From: Isoetes engelmannii
Taxonomy: Eukaryota > Streptophyta > Lycopodiopsida > Isoetales > Isoetaceae
Length of the DNA stretch: 20,342 nt
Direction of reading: 5' to 3'
Assembly (NCBI GenBank): GCA_011763485.2
Contig: JAANSK020284824.1
Span: 1-20,342 of the forward strand
Part shown: piece by piece, positions 8,134 through 17,800 of the stretch
Layout: each line of letters starts with the position of its first letter
How positions within the stretch are numbered: position 1 is the stretch's first letter
Notes under the pieces: model-generated
Told to the model about the DNA's origin: nothing
The model's database searches: none
What the model saw: the letters and a program-made list of their open reading frames with translations, nothing else
Made by a program: the position numbers and the translations under genes

Positions 8134-8769
8134 CTAGGAGGTAAATTTTTTCTTGAGCTCCTCAATGATCTTAGCATCAAGCCCAAAAGTTTTCTTCAAA
8201 AGCTCAGTACCCAATCCAGAACCAAAAAGGGCAGCAGGAAATCTCTGGGTACCAGGGTTCTGAGAATTAAAAGTGGCAAAAACAACAGAATCAGAATTGC
8301 CAATGTTATACTGGTAATGCAAGAGCCCACGGGGGATGACAAAAACATCTCCGGCAGACAGGATCTGAGAAAAAAGCTTATTTCCGGTGGTCACAAATCC
8401 GGCTTCAATGGTTCCCTGGAGGATAAATATAAGCTCTGTCGCACGGGGGTGGATATGGGGGGAGTTTATAGCTCCGGGAGAAAGGGTCACTCTGTTAGCA
8501 GAGATTCCGTTTGTGTTGAGAGCCGGAAATTGGGCTACAAATGCTGGGGTGCCGTTGAATCCTGCTGCATTCAGCACTGCGGGTGCTCTTAGGCCTGTGT
8601 ATGCAAAATCCTCTGCCTTTGGTTCGGTTTTGCATGCAAATCCGTTTGCCGAGAGCTTGGAGGTCAGATCTGCTACACAGAGGTCTTGCAGTGGATCTTC
8701 GTCTGCTGCCTGTGCTGCAATTGCTGATACCAGAATTGCGATGAGCAGATGCAGATATCTTTTTGCCAT
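8134..8769 (-). CDS. Germin-like protein (single-domain cupin), secreted
   Basis: An intact single-exon gene of 211 residues. Residues 1-21 form a signal peptide (hydrophobic LHLLIAILVSAIA, then AQA before the mature start), so the protein should go to the cell wall or apoplast. Cys31 and Cys46 are the conserved germin disulfide pair. Cupin motif 1 lies at about 99-119 (G...PHIHPRATE...G) with metal ligands His105, His107 and Glu112; motif 2 at 140-155 (GDVFVIPRGLLHYQYN) supplies His151. Asn72-Gly-Thr is a possible N-glycosylation site. Length is typical of the family. These proteins bind manganese and form oligomers; known activities are oxalate oxidase, superoxide dismutase or none, and the sequence does not decide among them. 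Motif 1 has Ile106 where Thr is usual. The start was chosen because it gives the signal peptide. A TTGACC W-box core lies at 8834-8839, about 65 bp upstream; whether it acts is unknown. Confidence 0.95.
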   Translation of the reverse strand: MAKRYLHLLIAILVSAIAAQAADEDPLQDLCVADLTSKLSANGFACKTEPKAEDFAYTGLRAPAVLNAAGFNGTPAFVAQFPALNTNGISANRVTLSPGAINSPHIHPRATELIFILQGTIEAGFVTTGNKLFSQILSAGDVFVIPRGLLHYQYNIGNSDSVVFATFNSQNPGTQRFPAALFGSGLGTELLKKTFGLDAKIIEELKKKFTS

Positions 8770-9644
8770 TGCTGCTGTAGGTATTCCTGGAATGGAATGC
8801 TAGTGCAGATTTTTTTTTAAGCCCCAGCCTCGTTTGACCCAGTCCTCCTTTGAAGCTGCTTAGGTTGCTTCTTTTTTGAAGTTTCCTAGAAAAAATTAAT
8901 AAAATCTGGAAAAAAAGACACGGACTTTTTTATTCATGCAGAAAAGCTCTTTTAACGGGTGAAAGTAAAGTTATCCTTTCTATGTTGGTGTGGCGCAATC
9001 CTAACGGTTAGTAATTCTATCTCGTAGAATCTCCAACGGTGATTATTCTGCCACGTCCCATAAAAAAGGATAACTCTACTACTTTGACACCCATGATTTG
9101 GGGTTAATTCAGTGTTGGGAGAACTCCGAGGTAAAGAAGATTTTTGCGATTGAAAACTGAAGATTTCCGGTTGAGTTAGTGCATGGCTGGAAATTTTCCG
9201 AAAGCTTTTCACATACTTTTCTATAAGGACAATACAATTTTCGGTTCGAAACTTGAAATTTTTTACTGTCTGCAGAAACAGCAGGCGATTTTTCAATTGG
9301 CTCTAAAAGTTTCCCCAACATTGAGTAGATTTGTAAATAAAATTTGAATGTGAAGGGTGACACGCCTAGACAAAGACATCTAGACAACATTCAAATCGAT
9401 TACAACATCATTTAAATGGAAGATTCTTATAGACTGGTGGTGATATATTTCAACCTAATGACTACGTCATTCTATTATTGTATCAAATGGGTGGCATACT
9501 GACAAAATATATTTTAGCTTCATTATTTCATTATTTGGACTTTTGTGTAGCACTAGTAGTTATTTAAGATCCCAATGCGACCAGCCATGAAATATTTGAC
9601 TTGGTATTGGCATTTTAATAAATATAATAACAATTGTATAAAAA
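8770..9644. other. Upstream region of the germin-like gene; no gene seen
   Basis: This holds the presumed minus-strand promoter. No clear TATA box stands at the usual distance; ATTTTATTAAT (minus strand, near 8895) is the nearest AT-rich candidate. Open minus-strand stretches at 8952-9390 overlap in different frames and show no domain. Confidence 0.4.
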
Positions 9645-9712
9645 ATAGAATAGAATAGAGTTTTTATTGTCCATGAAGACCGATTGGCTTATGGGACCCG
9701 AACAAAGGGAGC
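9645..9712 (-). mobile_element. Probable LINE 3'-tail with (TTCTA)n end
   Basis: On the minus strand, CGGGTCCCATAAGCCAATCG leads to GGACAATAAAAACTCTATTC and three TTCTA units. It shares GGTCCCATA(A/G)GC and the pentanucleotide tail with 2726-2773. An AATAAA is present within it. The 5' limit cannot be set. Confidence 0.4.
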
Positions 9713-9788
9713 ATCATAAAATCCTAGAGAAACAAATAACTAACCTTAGGTGAGGCTTGGAGCAAAGGATTATGTAATGGGTTTGTTA

Positions 9789-9825
<37 letters not shown>

Positions 9826-9842
9826 CGCGCGCGCGCGCGCGT
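9789..9842. repeat. (GT)n/(GC)n microsatellite, 54 bp strictly alternating purine-pyrimidine
   Basis: From 9789 to 9842 every G is followed by T or C without a break: GT repeats, then GCGCGC, GT again, then a long GC run. Such tracts readily adopt Z-DNA under negative supercoiling. The Arg/Ala/Val/Cys peptide read through it is not a gene. Confidence 0.9.
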
Positions 9843-9959
9843 CTGCATTCTGTTTCTATGGTCATTAGCCAATTCCACGATCCCAGACGGCACGATAGGA
9901 TGGTAGAATTTTCGGAATTTCTCATAAGAGAGTTTGTCGTCCTCCTCATCTTCCTTGTT

Positions 9960-10061
9960 TATAGGGAACGTTACGGAAATGCCCCTGGGAAATGCAAATA
10001 ATCCTGGAATGCCCTTGCAAGATTAAGAATTCCCCGAATGCCCTTCGGGCAGGATACGGGG
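9960..10061 (+). repeat. Left copy of an inverted repeat built from AAATGCCC units
   Basis: Three to four diverged units of about 30 bp, each starting (G/A)AATGCCC(T/C)T (near 9977, 10007 and 10037). The inverse of 11210-11313 aligns with it over about 100 bp, including GTTAC..AAATGCCC and the spacing of the units. I estimate about two-thirds identity by eye. Confidence 0.6.
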
Positions 10062-10612
10062 AGAGAGAGAGATTAGGAAAAGGTGCAACATGCCCTTGCA
10101 AAATGCTTCGATTCATGATTTGATTACCCAGATTCATGTTCAGAATCATGCCATCGATCAAATTGATGAGTTGGGTTTTCATTCTCAGATTCATGAGTTG
10201 GGAAGGTAATCAAATTCGTAAACTAGGCAACGTTTCTAGGCCAATTCAAGCAGGAAGCTATTTCGCCATCGCATTCTAGCGTAATTCAAGCACAGATTTA
10301 AGATGCAAAAAATTCTGCCGCCCAGATAAACAGATTAGCTTCGACTTCAAGGCCAACTCGGGCAGCAAGGAATAATTCTGCAGCGAGAAAAAGTAGGATT
10401 CGTGCCGGATTCAAGGGCTATGAAAGAGCAAATCGATCAAGGGGACGCGATTTCGCGAATTTGACAGGAAACAGACATCAAACTGATGAGGCTCGCAAAT
10501 AGAAAAAAAAAAGGAGCAGATTCGTGCTCTGGATGATGTCTTGGAGCAAGAAATTCGTTTTTGTTTTTTGCATTGTCATGCCTTCAGAAATTCGTTTTTG
10601 TTTTTGCATCCT
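10062..10612. other. Interior of the inverted-repeat pair, left of the LINE; no gene seen
   Basis: Imperfect direct repeats of ATTCATGA and of GAAATTCGTTTTTGTTTTT (10549 and 10587) are visible. No coding signal. Confidence 0.4.
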
Positions 10613-10632
10613 TTTTGTGCATGCCATTGTTC
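10613..10632. repeat. Target-site duplication, left copy
   Basis: TTTTGTGCATGCCATTGTTC at 10613-10632 matches TTTTGTGCATGCCGTTGTTC at 11165-11184 with one mismatch, exactly bounding the LINE insertion. Confidence 0.85.
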
Positions 10633-11164
10633 TCTTTTTTTTTTTTTTTTTTTTGGGAAGGACGTCAAACTTTATTCAGCAATCAAAGAAATGTAACAAA
10701 ATAAAATGCATAGACAGGACTACAACCCCAGTGGACAAATTAATCCAGCTGAGCACAACCACCTGTCTATGCATAGGAATGAATATGAAGGTAAGTTTCC
10801 CAAATGAACACTTTTTTCTCTTGAGCAAGAGAAGAGCAATGATAAGCCACAACAATTTTCTTCTACACCCATTGAAGGAGAATCTCATCTACACTGTCCA
10901 GGCTCTTAAAAATATACAGTCTCCTCCTCTTCCATATCGACCACAAAATCCAGCCACAAGCAAGATGAAAAGCTCGTTTCCGCTGTTTGGGTTATGCATC
11001 AGGGTAAACCGCAAGCAAAATATGATGCCTAGATAAAGAGGTGCCAAACAATGTTAACAACCAAGACCAAGCCAACCGGACCCGCTCGCACATGAAAAAG
11101 CAATGCTCAATAGTCTCAACCCTCTATTTACATAAAGGACAGAGCTCTGAAATTCGGTCATCGA
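10633..11164 (-). mobile_element. 5'-truncated LINE insertion (L1-like, zf-RVT end)
   Basis: On the minus strand the element ends with AATAAA (10671-10676), 16 bases and a poly-A of 20 (the T run at 10635-10654). The 5' part encodes the last domain of the reverse-transcriptase polyprotein: LCPLCK, then RVETIEHCFFMCERVRLAW, that is C-x2-C...H-x4-C zinc-ribbon spacing (zf-RVT), then LTLFGTSLSRHHILL and AFHLACGWILWSIWKRRRLY. In-frame stops (after LCPLCK, after VYPDA, after LQWV) show it is dead. A 20-bp target-site duplication with one mismatch flanks it. Only about 530 bp of a multi-kilobase element was copied, as is normal for LINEs. The near-identical duplication suggests a fairly young insertion. 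Confidence 0.88.
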
Positions 11165-11184
11165 TTTTGTGCATGCCGTTGTTC
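11165..11184. repeat. Target-site duplication, right copy
   Basis: One mismatch from 10613-10632; see that entry and the LINE between them. Confidence 0.85.
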
Positions 11185-11209
11185 ATCAGGTTTTCTTTGG
11201 AACCTTCTT

Positions 11210-11313
11210 CCCGTTACCCATCCAAAGAGCATTTTGGAAATTTTTTATCTTCCAAGGACACTTGAGTAATTTCTACATTTCGCAAGGGCATTTGGGTAAC
11301 TTTGCCTTATTTA
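11210..11313 (-). repeat. Right copy of the AAATGCCC inverted repeat
   Basis: On the minus strand GTTACCCAAATGCCCTTGCG, then AAGTGTCCTTGGAAGAT, then AAAATGCTCTTTGGATGGG give three units of about 30 bp facing the left copy at 9960-10061. Confidence 0.6.
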
Positions 11314-12837
11314 TAATATGAACAGCTTCTTCATTAAGAGGGAGGTTAGTCAACATGGGGTGCCCAAGGGATATTCACCATTTTTATAAACTGCCTGAGC
11401 ACAAGTTGCCCCCGTGGAAGGGGGGGAGGGGGGGGGCGCGAGTGTTTTTATGTATGTATTTGGGATGAATTGCATACGGAGGGGTTGAAATATTACTTTA
11501 AAAATTCATATAAGAGGGGTGTTTTTTGCTACCCTACGAAAACAAATGGCATATCCCCTTTATATATAAGTGCATCCCTCGAGGAGATACCCTTTTAAAG
11601 ATAAAAAAGCTGATGCATAGGACGAAGAAGCACCAGGAATATTAAAGGCAATGGCTTTCTCTAGGCGAGTTAGAATATCCAAATATTGCTTAGATTCCTC
11701 AAAATCCACATCAATCATATAATTCAATTGCTCATTTAACTGCTTCATAATGTCTGAGGATTATGTCCCCAAGATAAGGAGAAAATGCAATTACCCCGTC
11801 CATTGACATCCACAGTGCTCAAAAGGGTAACGCTGCTTCCCTATCTTTTTCGGTGGCCAAGTCTTTATTTTGTGCACAGCTGCCTGTCTAGATGCTAGAT
11901 AACTTCAACGTGTTCCAAATTATTATCTCTTTTCATAAATGGAAACTGAAGTAAAGCCTTTAGTCTGCTTTCTGTGAGATGCATCTTTTATTGATATAGA
12001 ACACAGAGGAAAGACGGAATTCAGCAGAAGGGTTTGGTTCCAACCTTTTCTACCAACTATTTCATACTCAAGTTTTACCAATCACATCCTAATGTAGCAT
12101 GAAGGCAGCAATAGTCCTACCTCAGAAATCTTAGAAGTGTCGTTTCATTGGAATTGTAATGAGGACTTTGTGAAAATCTAATGAGCAATATACTACGCTT
12201 CTCTTCCATATCTCGCATGCATTTTTTAGGCCTTTGATTATAAAAAAATAAAATTTCTTGAACAGAAATATTTTGTGCCAGAATTTCCAGGATCTTCATG
12301 CACAAGAATAGCAAGATCATTTGCAGTCTCTGGTAGGAAATTACAAGATTAACAACCGGCAGTTACAACCCTATTTTTTAACTTATTACCAGAAACTAGA
12401 TACTAGTACCGATTCAGACTCAGGTTCATAATTTTTCCCAAAGAGCTATTACAAATAGCAATCTTTTGAGGTCTGCAAAGCAAACATCAGTAGTTATATG
12501 CGACAATCCAAGAGTGGATTACAAAGAGCTCATCTTTACCTGGAAAAACCACCGGATTGTATGCTTTGGATCGCCAATCGCCAAAAAAAGTCGATGGAAA
12601 TAAAGAACAAAAGGATTTTAAGGAACTTTTGGTTCCGAAAATGGATCGTCCAAATCTGCCACATGTATTGATTAGCTATATTTATGAGTGGTGGATGTCA
12701 TCCCACAAAATATCCTCCTTGATTTTATTTTCCATAGGAAACCCTTCTAGCTTCAAACTAGAAACCCTACTGGGTTTGTTGGGAAATTGGAAGGGTTTCC
12801 TTTGAATTCTAATCCAAGTCGACGTAGATAGTTTGAG
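11314..12837. other. No assigned gene; G-rich run and one unassigned open frame
   Basis: Runs of 7 and 9 G separated by one A lie at 11420-11436. A minus-strand frame at 11560-11748 (MKQLNEQLNYMIDVDFEES..., 62 residues) has a natural-looking composition but no domain I recognise, no upstream exon I can find, and is not called as a gene. Nothing else is supported. Confidence 0.4.
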
Positions 12838-13388
12838 CGAGCGAGAAGGGGAAAAAGGAATAGGGAAAAACATAAGGGAAAAGTAGAAACGGGAAAAAGG
12901 AAAAGGGCAAAAAGAAAAGGTAAACACGTGGAGTGGGAAAGAAAAAAGGGAAAAGTGAAGGGAAAGAGGAAAAACGGGAAATGGAAATAGAAAAAGGAAG
13001 AACGGGAAAGGGCAAAAAGGAAAAAGAAAAAAGAAAAATGAAAGGTAAAATGGGAAAACAGAAAGAGGAGGGAAAAAAAGAAGGGGAAAATGGAAAAAGA
13101 GGCAAGGGAAAAGCAAGGAGTGGGAAAATGGAAAAGGGAAAGCGAAAACGTGTAAGGGGAAAGGGAAAAAGGGGGAAGGAAAAAGGTAAAACAAAAATGG
13201 GAGAAAAGGGAAGGAAAAAATGGGAAAGTGAAAAACGGAAAAGGAAAAATAGGGAGGGAGGAAATGAAAAAATGGTAAAGGAAACTAGGGGTTTGGGACA
13301 ATGGGAACGGGAAATAGGAACTAAGAAAGAGATAATCGGGGAAGGGCAAAAAGAAAAAAATGAGAAACAAAAAAAAAGGGAAGGGCAT
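12838..13388. repeat. Polypurine tract of about 550 bp
   Basis: The plus strand is almost only A and G, in irregular GGGAAAA, GGAAAAAG and GAAAAGGG motifs with scattered single C or T. It is low-complexity rather than a fixed-period satellite. Because purine codons include no common stop in some frames, long Lys/Glu/Gly-rich (plus) and Phe/Pro/Ser/Leu-rich (minus) open frames overlap here in several phases; none is a gene. Mirror-symmetric stretches could form triplex DNA. Confidence 0.92.
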
Positions 13389-14061
13389 AAAGGTGGCCGA
13401 ATGTTTACTGTTGTGTAATTTTGTAAATGTGAGTTAATCTAACAAGTGGTCCAGTGTATCATTTACAGTTCCTAGCAATGCTAGACACCATTTCTAGTAT
13501 AATTAATATGTTGTTATGTTGTGAAGTAAAGATTCCTTCTATAATGGATGTTTAAGATTCCATTTTTACCACAAATGCAAGCGAGCATAGGAAAGCTAGT
13601 GCCAACTCCAATTTTGAGCCTCACGGATTCTCATTTCTATCTTACGTTTCCAGCACCTCCATGGACGATAAAAATGTTATTCTATTTTATTTATGTATAT
13701 TGTTTGTCATATGGCACTATCCAAATGCCACATGTGTTGCCAAGAGTTGGCTGATCTTTTATCATATATTGAAAGATGCATGTATAGGGCCATATGTAGG
13801 ATACATCTGAGAGGATGTATAATAGATGTAACAACAGTAACTATCTCATGAACTTTTGAGGGTTAAGTTGCATTACAACACGAAATGAATTCAATCTTAC
13901 AATTTGATGTATGCTTACAAGATAAGAGGGAGAATTAGAAAGGGCAAACTAGATTTCTTATTTATGTTGAAATCTGGCAGGCCTGCTTGGGCACGTTATT
14001 AAGACGAAAAAAACGTCAAGGGAAGATTATAGGCTTTTTCAGGTTCATGTTACATTGCAAA
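13389..14061. other. No gene recognised
   Basis: AT-rich sequence without convincing frames, inverted repeats or boxes. Confidence 0.5.
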
Positions 14062-14415
14062 AATGGTTGTTGAAAAGTTGTTGGCGGAGCCGCCGACGGA
14101 GGGGGAATGTCGCCGCCTAGAGAAGCGGCGCCATCGGCGGCGGGACAGCAATTTGGCGGCGCCGCCAAAAAAGTTTGCCGAAAAGGAAAAAAAAATTGCC
14201 AAAATTTTTTTTCTTACGCCAATAATCTTCCCTTGACCGTTTTTTTCGTTGGAAAAATTTCGTCCGTCGGATTTTTTGCCGAAAAAAATTTCTAGAGGCG
14301 GTGGCTCGCTAGCGGCGCCGCTCGCGGCCCGCCAGATCGACACCGCCTCCAGAAATTTTTTTTGGCAAGAAACCCTCCCGACGAAATTTATCCCTTCCAA
14401 AATTAACTTTGGTCA
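14062..14415. mobile_element. GC-rich block with palindromes and a long inverted repeat, possibly a MITE
   Basis: 14153-14168 is a perfect 16-bp palindrome (TTGGCGGC/GCCGCCAA). Further right, GCCGAAAAAAATTTCTAGAG and GCGGTG (to 14303) pair with CACCGCCTCCAGAAATTTTT and TTTGGC (from 14341). The pairing continues outward through CGTCGG/CCGACG and TTGGAAAAATTTCG/CGAAATTTATCCCTTCCAA, perhaps to TTGACC at 14234 and GGTCA at 14411. Arms are about 60-70 bp with a GC-rich loop. GC content is far above the surroundings. No target duplication was found. Confidence 0.6.
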
Positions 14416-14630
14416 TCCAAGACAGAATTTATCTTTGATAAAAGCTCACGGTTTAGCCATACTAAAAATGCCTTGCATTACATATTTGGCCGATGGTATA
14501 AGAAATGCCTTCCAGCATGGCGACTAAAATTTGCTCTACATGTTGAAGTTCTGATTCAGGGATAGTTCACAGATCTGAGAAGTGTTATGTTAGCAACTAT
14601 TGCGCCCATTGTCTGAAAGTTAAGTATTCT

Positions 14631-14636
14631 TTTATT
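14631..14636 (-). terminator. Canonical poly-A signal of NUP54
   Basis: AATAAA on the minus strand, about 170 bases downstream of the NUP54 stop codon, within CCCATAATAAAAG. It fits a short 3' untranslated region. Confidence 0.6.
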
Positions 14637-14805
14637 ATGGGTAGCATACAAAAAGAGTGTTGAAATATTAAATGGTGCTATAAGAATGAGGCTTACACCC
14701 CATGTTTCCAGTTCCTGATATAAGATGGTATCTGGGAGAAGTGTCCATGCTCTGTGTGACGTATCAAGTGAGTACAAAAGAATGACATTCAAAAAATATT
14801 GTACT

Positions 14806-17800
14806 TCATAAAAATGTACTTGGAAAAAACTTCGCCCCAGGTTCTTTAAGCTTGTTCTTATATATTTCAGTTCCTAGAAACCTGTCAGACATTTCTGTAT
14901 CGTCCGACGTCATAATTTCAATATCCCTCATGTCTCGTTTGAGCACAGCAGCAAGTCGGGTAATTGCCTCAGTTTGTTGTTTCAAAACCTGAAAACAGAT
15001 AAAAGGCTCATTATAGGGCGCAATATTGCATAAATTTACCAGGAAGCAGCAAAAATTATAAGAGCAACTTAGCCTAGATAACAGATATATTTATACACCT
15101 CCTGAATATCCACCAGACTCTGGTCATCAATTTTGCCAGTCTCAAGTCCTGTGCTTGCGCAGCTTCCTCCAACACCTGCTTGTACTCGAGACATTGACAG
15201 AATGGAGTCCACCTTTCTTGGAAGCTCCCCACTTGTAGAATGCAGCTGTTTAATTCAAATAGTATAAGATGCCACGATATGTTCAAAAGCTTAATGACAT
15301 GCATATTTTCCAAAATATAAATGCTATGATATCTTAAAAAGCTTTTAAGGACACAGAATAGCATGCCAATTTTCCAAAGTTTAAAAACAACGGTCCTTTC
15401 TATAGTGTTCACAATAAAACTAGCTATTGAGTTAGTTGTTAGTTTTGTTCCTAATATTGAAACTCAACAATTTGGTTCATATGCTCGGCAAGTGACAGAT
15501 GCACACATTATATGTGCATTAGATACTTAACAGAGTTGTCAAAAGATCACTGTATCCTCTTTGATGAGTTAATGTTCGAAATAAGAGATGCCCCCACTCA
15601 TGGAAACGGAAAAATCAACATGTTAAGGGTTTCTTATAAGGATATTCTAACCCCCATGCATGGAAACGGGAAAATCAACATGTTAAAGGGTTTCTAAAAA
15701 GGATATTCTAGTACAATGTCGAAAGGCTCAAGTTATAGTGTGGGATGAATTCCCTATGGCTAACAGAGCTGTTATTGATGCAGTGAATATGCTGCTGCAA
15801 GAAATCTGTAATAATTCACTACCCTTCGGAGGTAAATGCTCTGTTGCTGTTGGTGATTTGGCAAATTGCTCCCATTGGTAAAGGCAAGCAACAAATGATG
15901 CATCAATCAGTCATCAAGTACATGGAAGTCTTTTGCTGTGTTGTGATTACATGAAGCACTCAGAAATGCAGGAGATCTAGAACTCGTTGAGCTTGTGAAT
16001 CGCATTGGCGAAGATGCAACCAATAATACAGTACAACACACTGACAAAGACATAACAGACCTGACGAGCTAAACTCCGCAATAGTTCTCCCAACTGGGCC
16101 TCTCCTCTTGTCAATGGCATCCGTAAACCTTTAACTTCAAGGGCTTCAACTATTCTCATAACCTTCAGTAAAAACATTGTTTAGTACTGTATACTCTACT
16201 CCAAGCATTACAACTCACTAAAAAAGATAACATGGAAAGAAATAAACTAATGCAATTATGATGGCTTCGAAGACCAGTAACAACATGGCTATATCTTAAA
16301 TTTCACAATAGCAGCCTACTATTTACAATAGCACCATCACATATATTTAATCAATGCAAAAGTATTCAAATGAAAAGTGACACCAAAGAAAATGCATTTC
16401 TTATTTTTGACGGCAAGGTGAGAGGAGAGCCACTCTGCAGTCCGGTTTCAATATTTCATCCTCTGTCAATAGGAGTAGGCAAAGTTGTTTCCTATTAGCG
16501 ATTTTTGTTCTTCCAGGCTTCATGAATCAGATCTTTCAAACATGCGTTTAGAATAGATATAACTGTTTGTCGCATACTTACTCTCAACAACCGCCTTTGT
16601 AATTCTTGTTCTTTCTGTCTCAACCGCTGGATCCAAGGAAGGCTATCCACTTGAAAATGCCTTTGAAGCTACACCAAAGCAAAAAATGAGGAAAAAGCAA
16701 AAACAGGATCAATGCAGAGTGTTCATACCATCTTGACATTACTTTCTGTGGCTTGTAGTCGTTGGAAATCAGCTGCAAGTGCTTCATCCTGCAGCTGCCT
16801 TGCCAAAAATACGAAAGATATTAGAAAGAACCAGTAAAATCAAGGGGTTATTAAATTGGCCATTATAAGGAGGTTTAAAGCACCTATAATTCAATTCATA
16901 CCTTCAAACGGTTTGAAAGGTCCTTAAAGCCAGACATAAGCTCAGGCCACATACGCCCTCCATTTTCCATGCCTTCAAGCTTGTTCATTGCCTCTGCCCA
17001 CATTAACTGACACGTAGACCTATCAGATGAAAATAAAATAACTGTGACTGTAAACTACGTTTCAGCAGTGATCTGGTATTTCTTACCTCTGGAACTCCTA
17101 ATGGCTTTACTCGCATTGATGGATCAGTAATACTTAATAACAAATGCTGTACAGCAAACAGTATTTCCCTTAATTAATTCACAACTAAAAGGGTTTCAAG
17201 ACAAATTTCAGAATCTCGCACCTTGAATGCATATCGAGAACTGCCAGGTTCATCTTTGTAAGCATCAACAATAGCCTAAGGTCGCAATGACAGCAAATCA
17301 CACATCAGGGTCACAACATTTTATGTATGGTATGATGTACAGAATCTGACCTGAATTTCCCTATCCGGAAGGGGAATTGCCAATGGAGCAACAGGTGCCA
17401 TTTGTGTCGTCAACTGTCCGGTGTTGAACATAGGTTGCTGCAGGTTACCAAATATTGATGGCTGAGTTTGTTGCATGAAAGGCATGCTGCTTGTCTGCTG
17501 CGGTTGACCAAATTGTGCAGGTGTTGCTGACCCAAACAGACTAGGTTGCGGTTGTTGACCAAACAGAGGTGTCTGAGCTTGTCCATATGTGGATCCTGAA
17601 GATTGTCCAAATGGTGTTTGCGGCGTTGTCTGCCCAAACAATGGAGTCTGCCCAAATGGAGATTGACCAAATGTCCCAGGCTGCGGAGTAGACCCAAACA
17701 AATTTGCTGTTGGGGCTGCAAAGACATTCATAATTGAAAATGAGTAAACTGCCTATAGCTGCAAAATCTCCATAACTGAATACATGTCTAACTTTGCTAA

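Noticed and set aside
8317-8803. Plus-strand frames over the germin-like gene
   Set aside because: Antisense shadows of a conserved cupin gene with all metal ligands on the minus strand.
12682-13418. Long open frames of 161 to 211 codons on both strands
   Set aside because: They lie in the polypurine tract, overlap in several phases and translate to low-complexity Lys/Glu/Gly or Phe/Pro/Ser runs; the sequence composition explains them.
15074-15412. 112-codon minus-strand frame as a gene of its own
   Set aside because: It covers NUP54 exon 9 in a different phase; the phase that continues exon 8 and enters exon 10 matches the NUP54 family.
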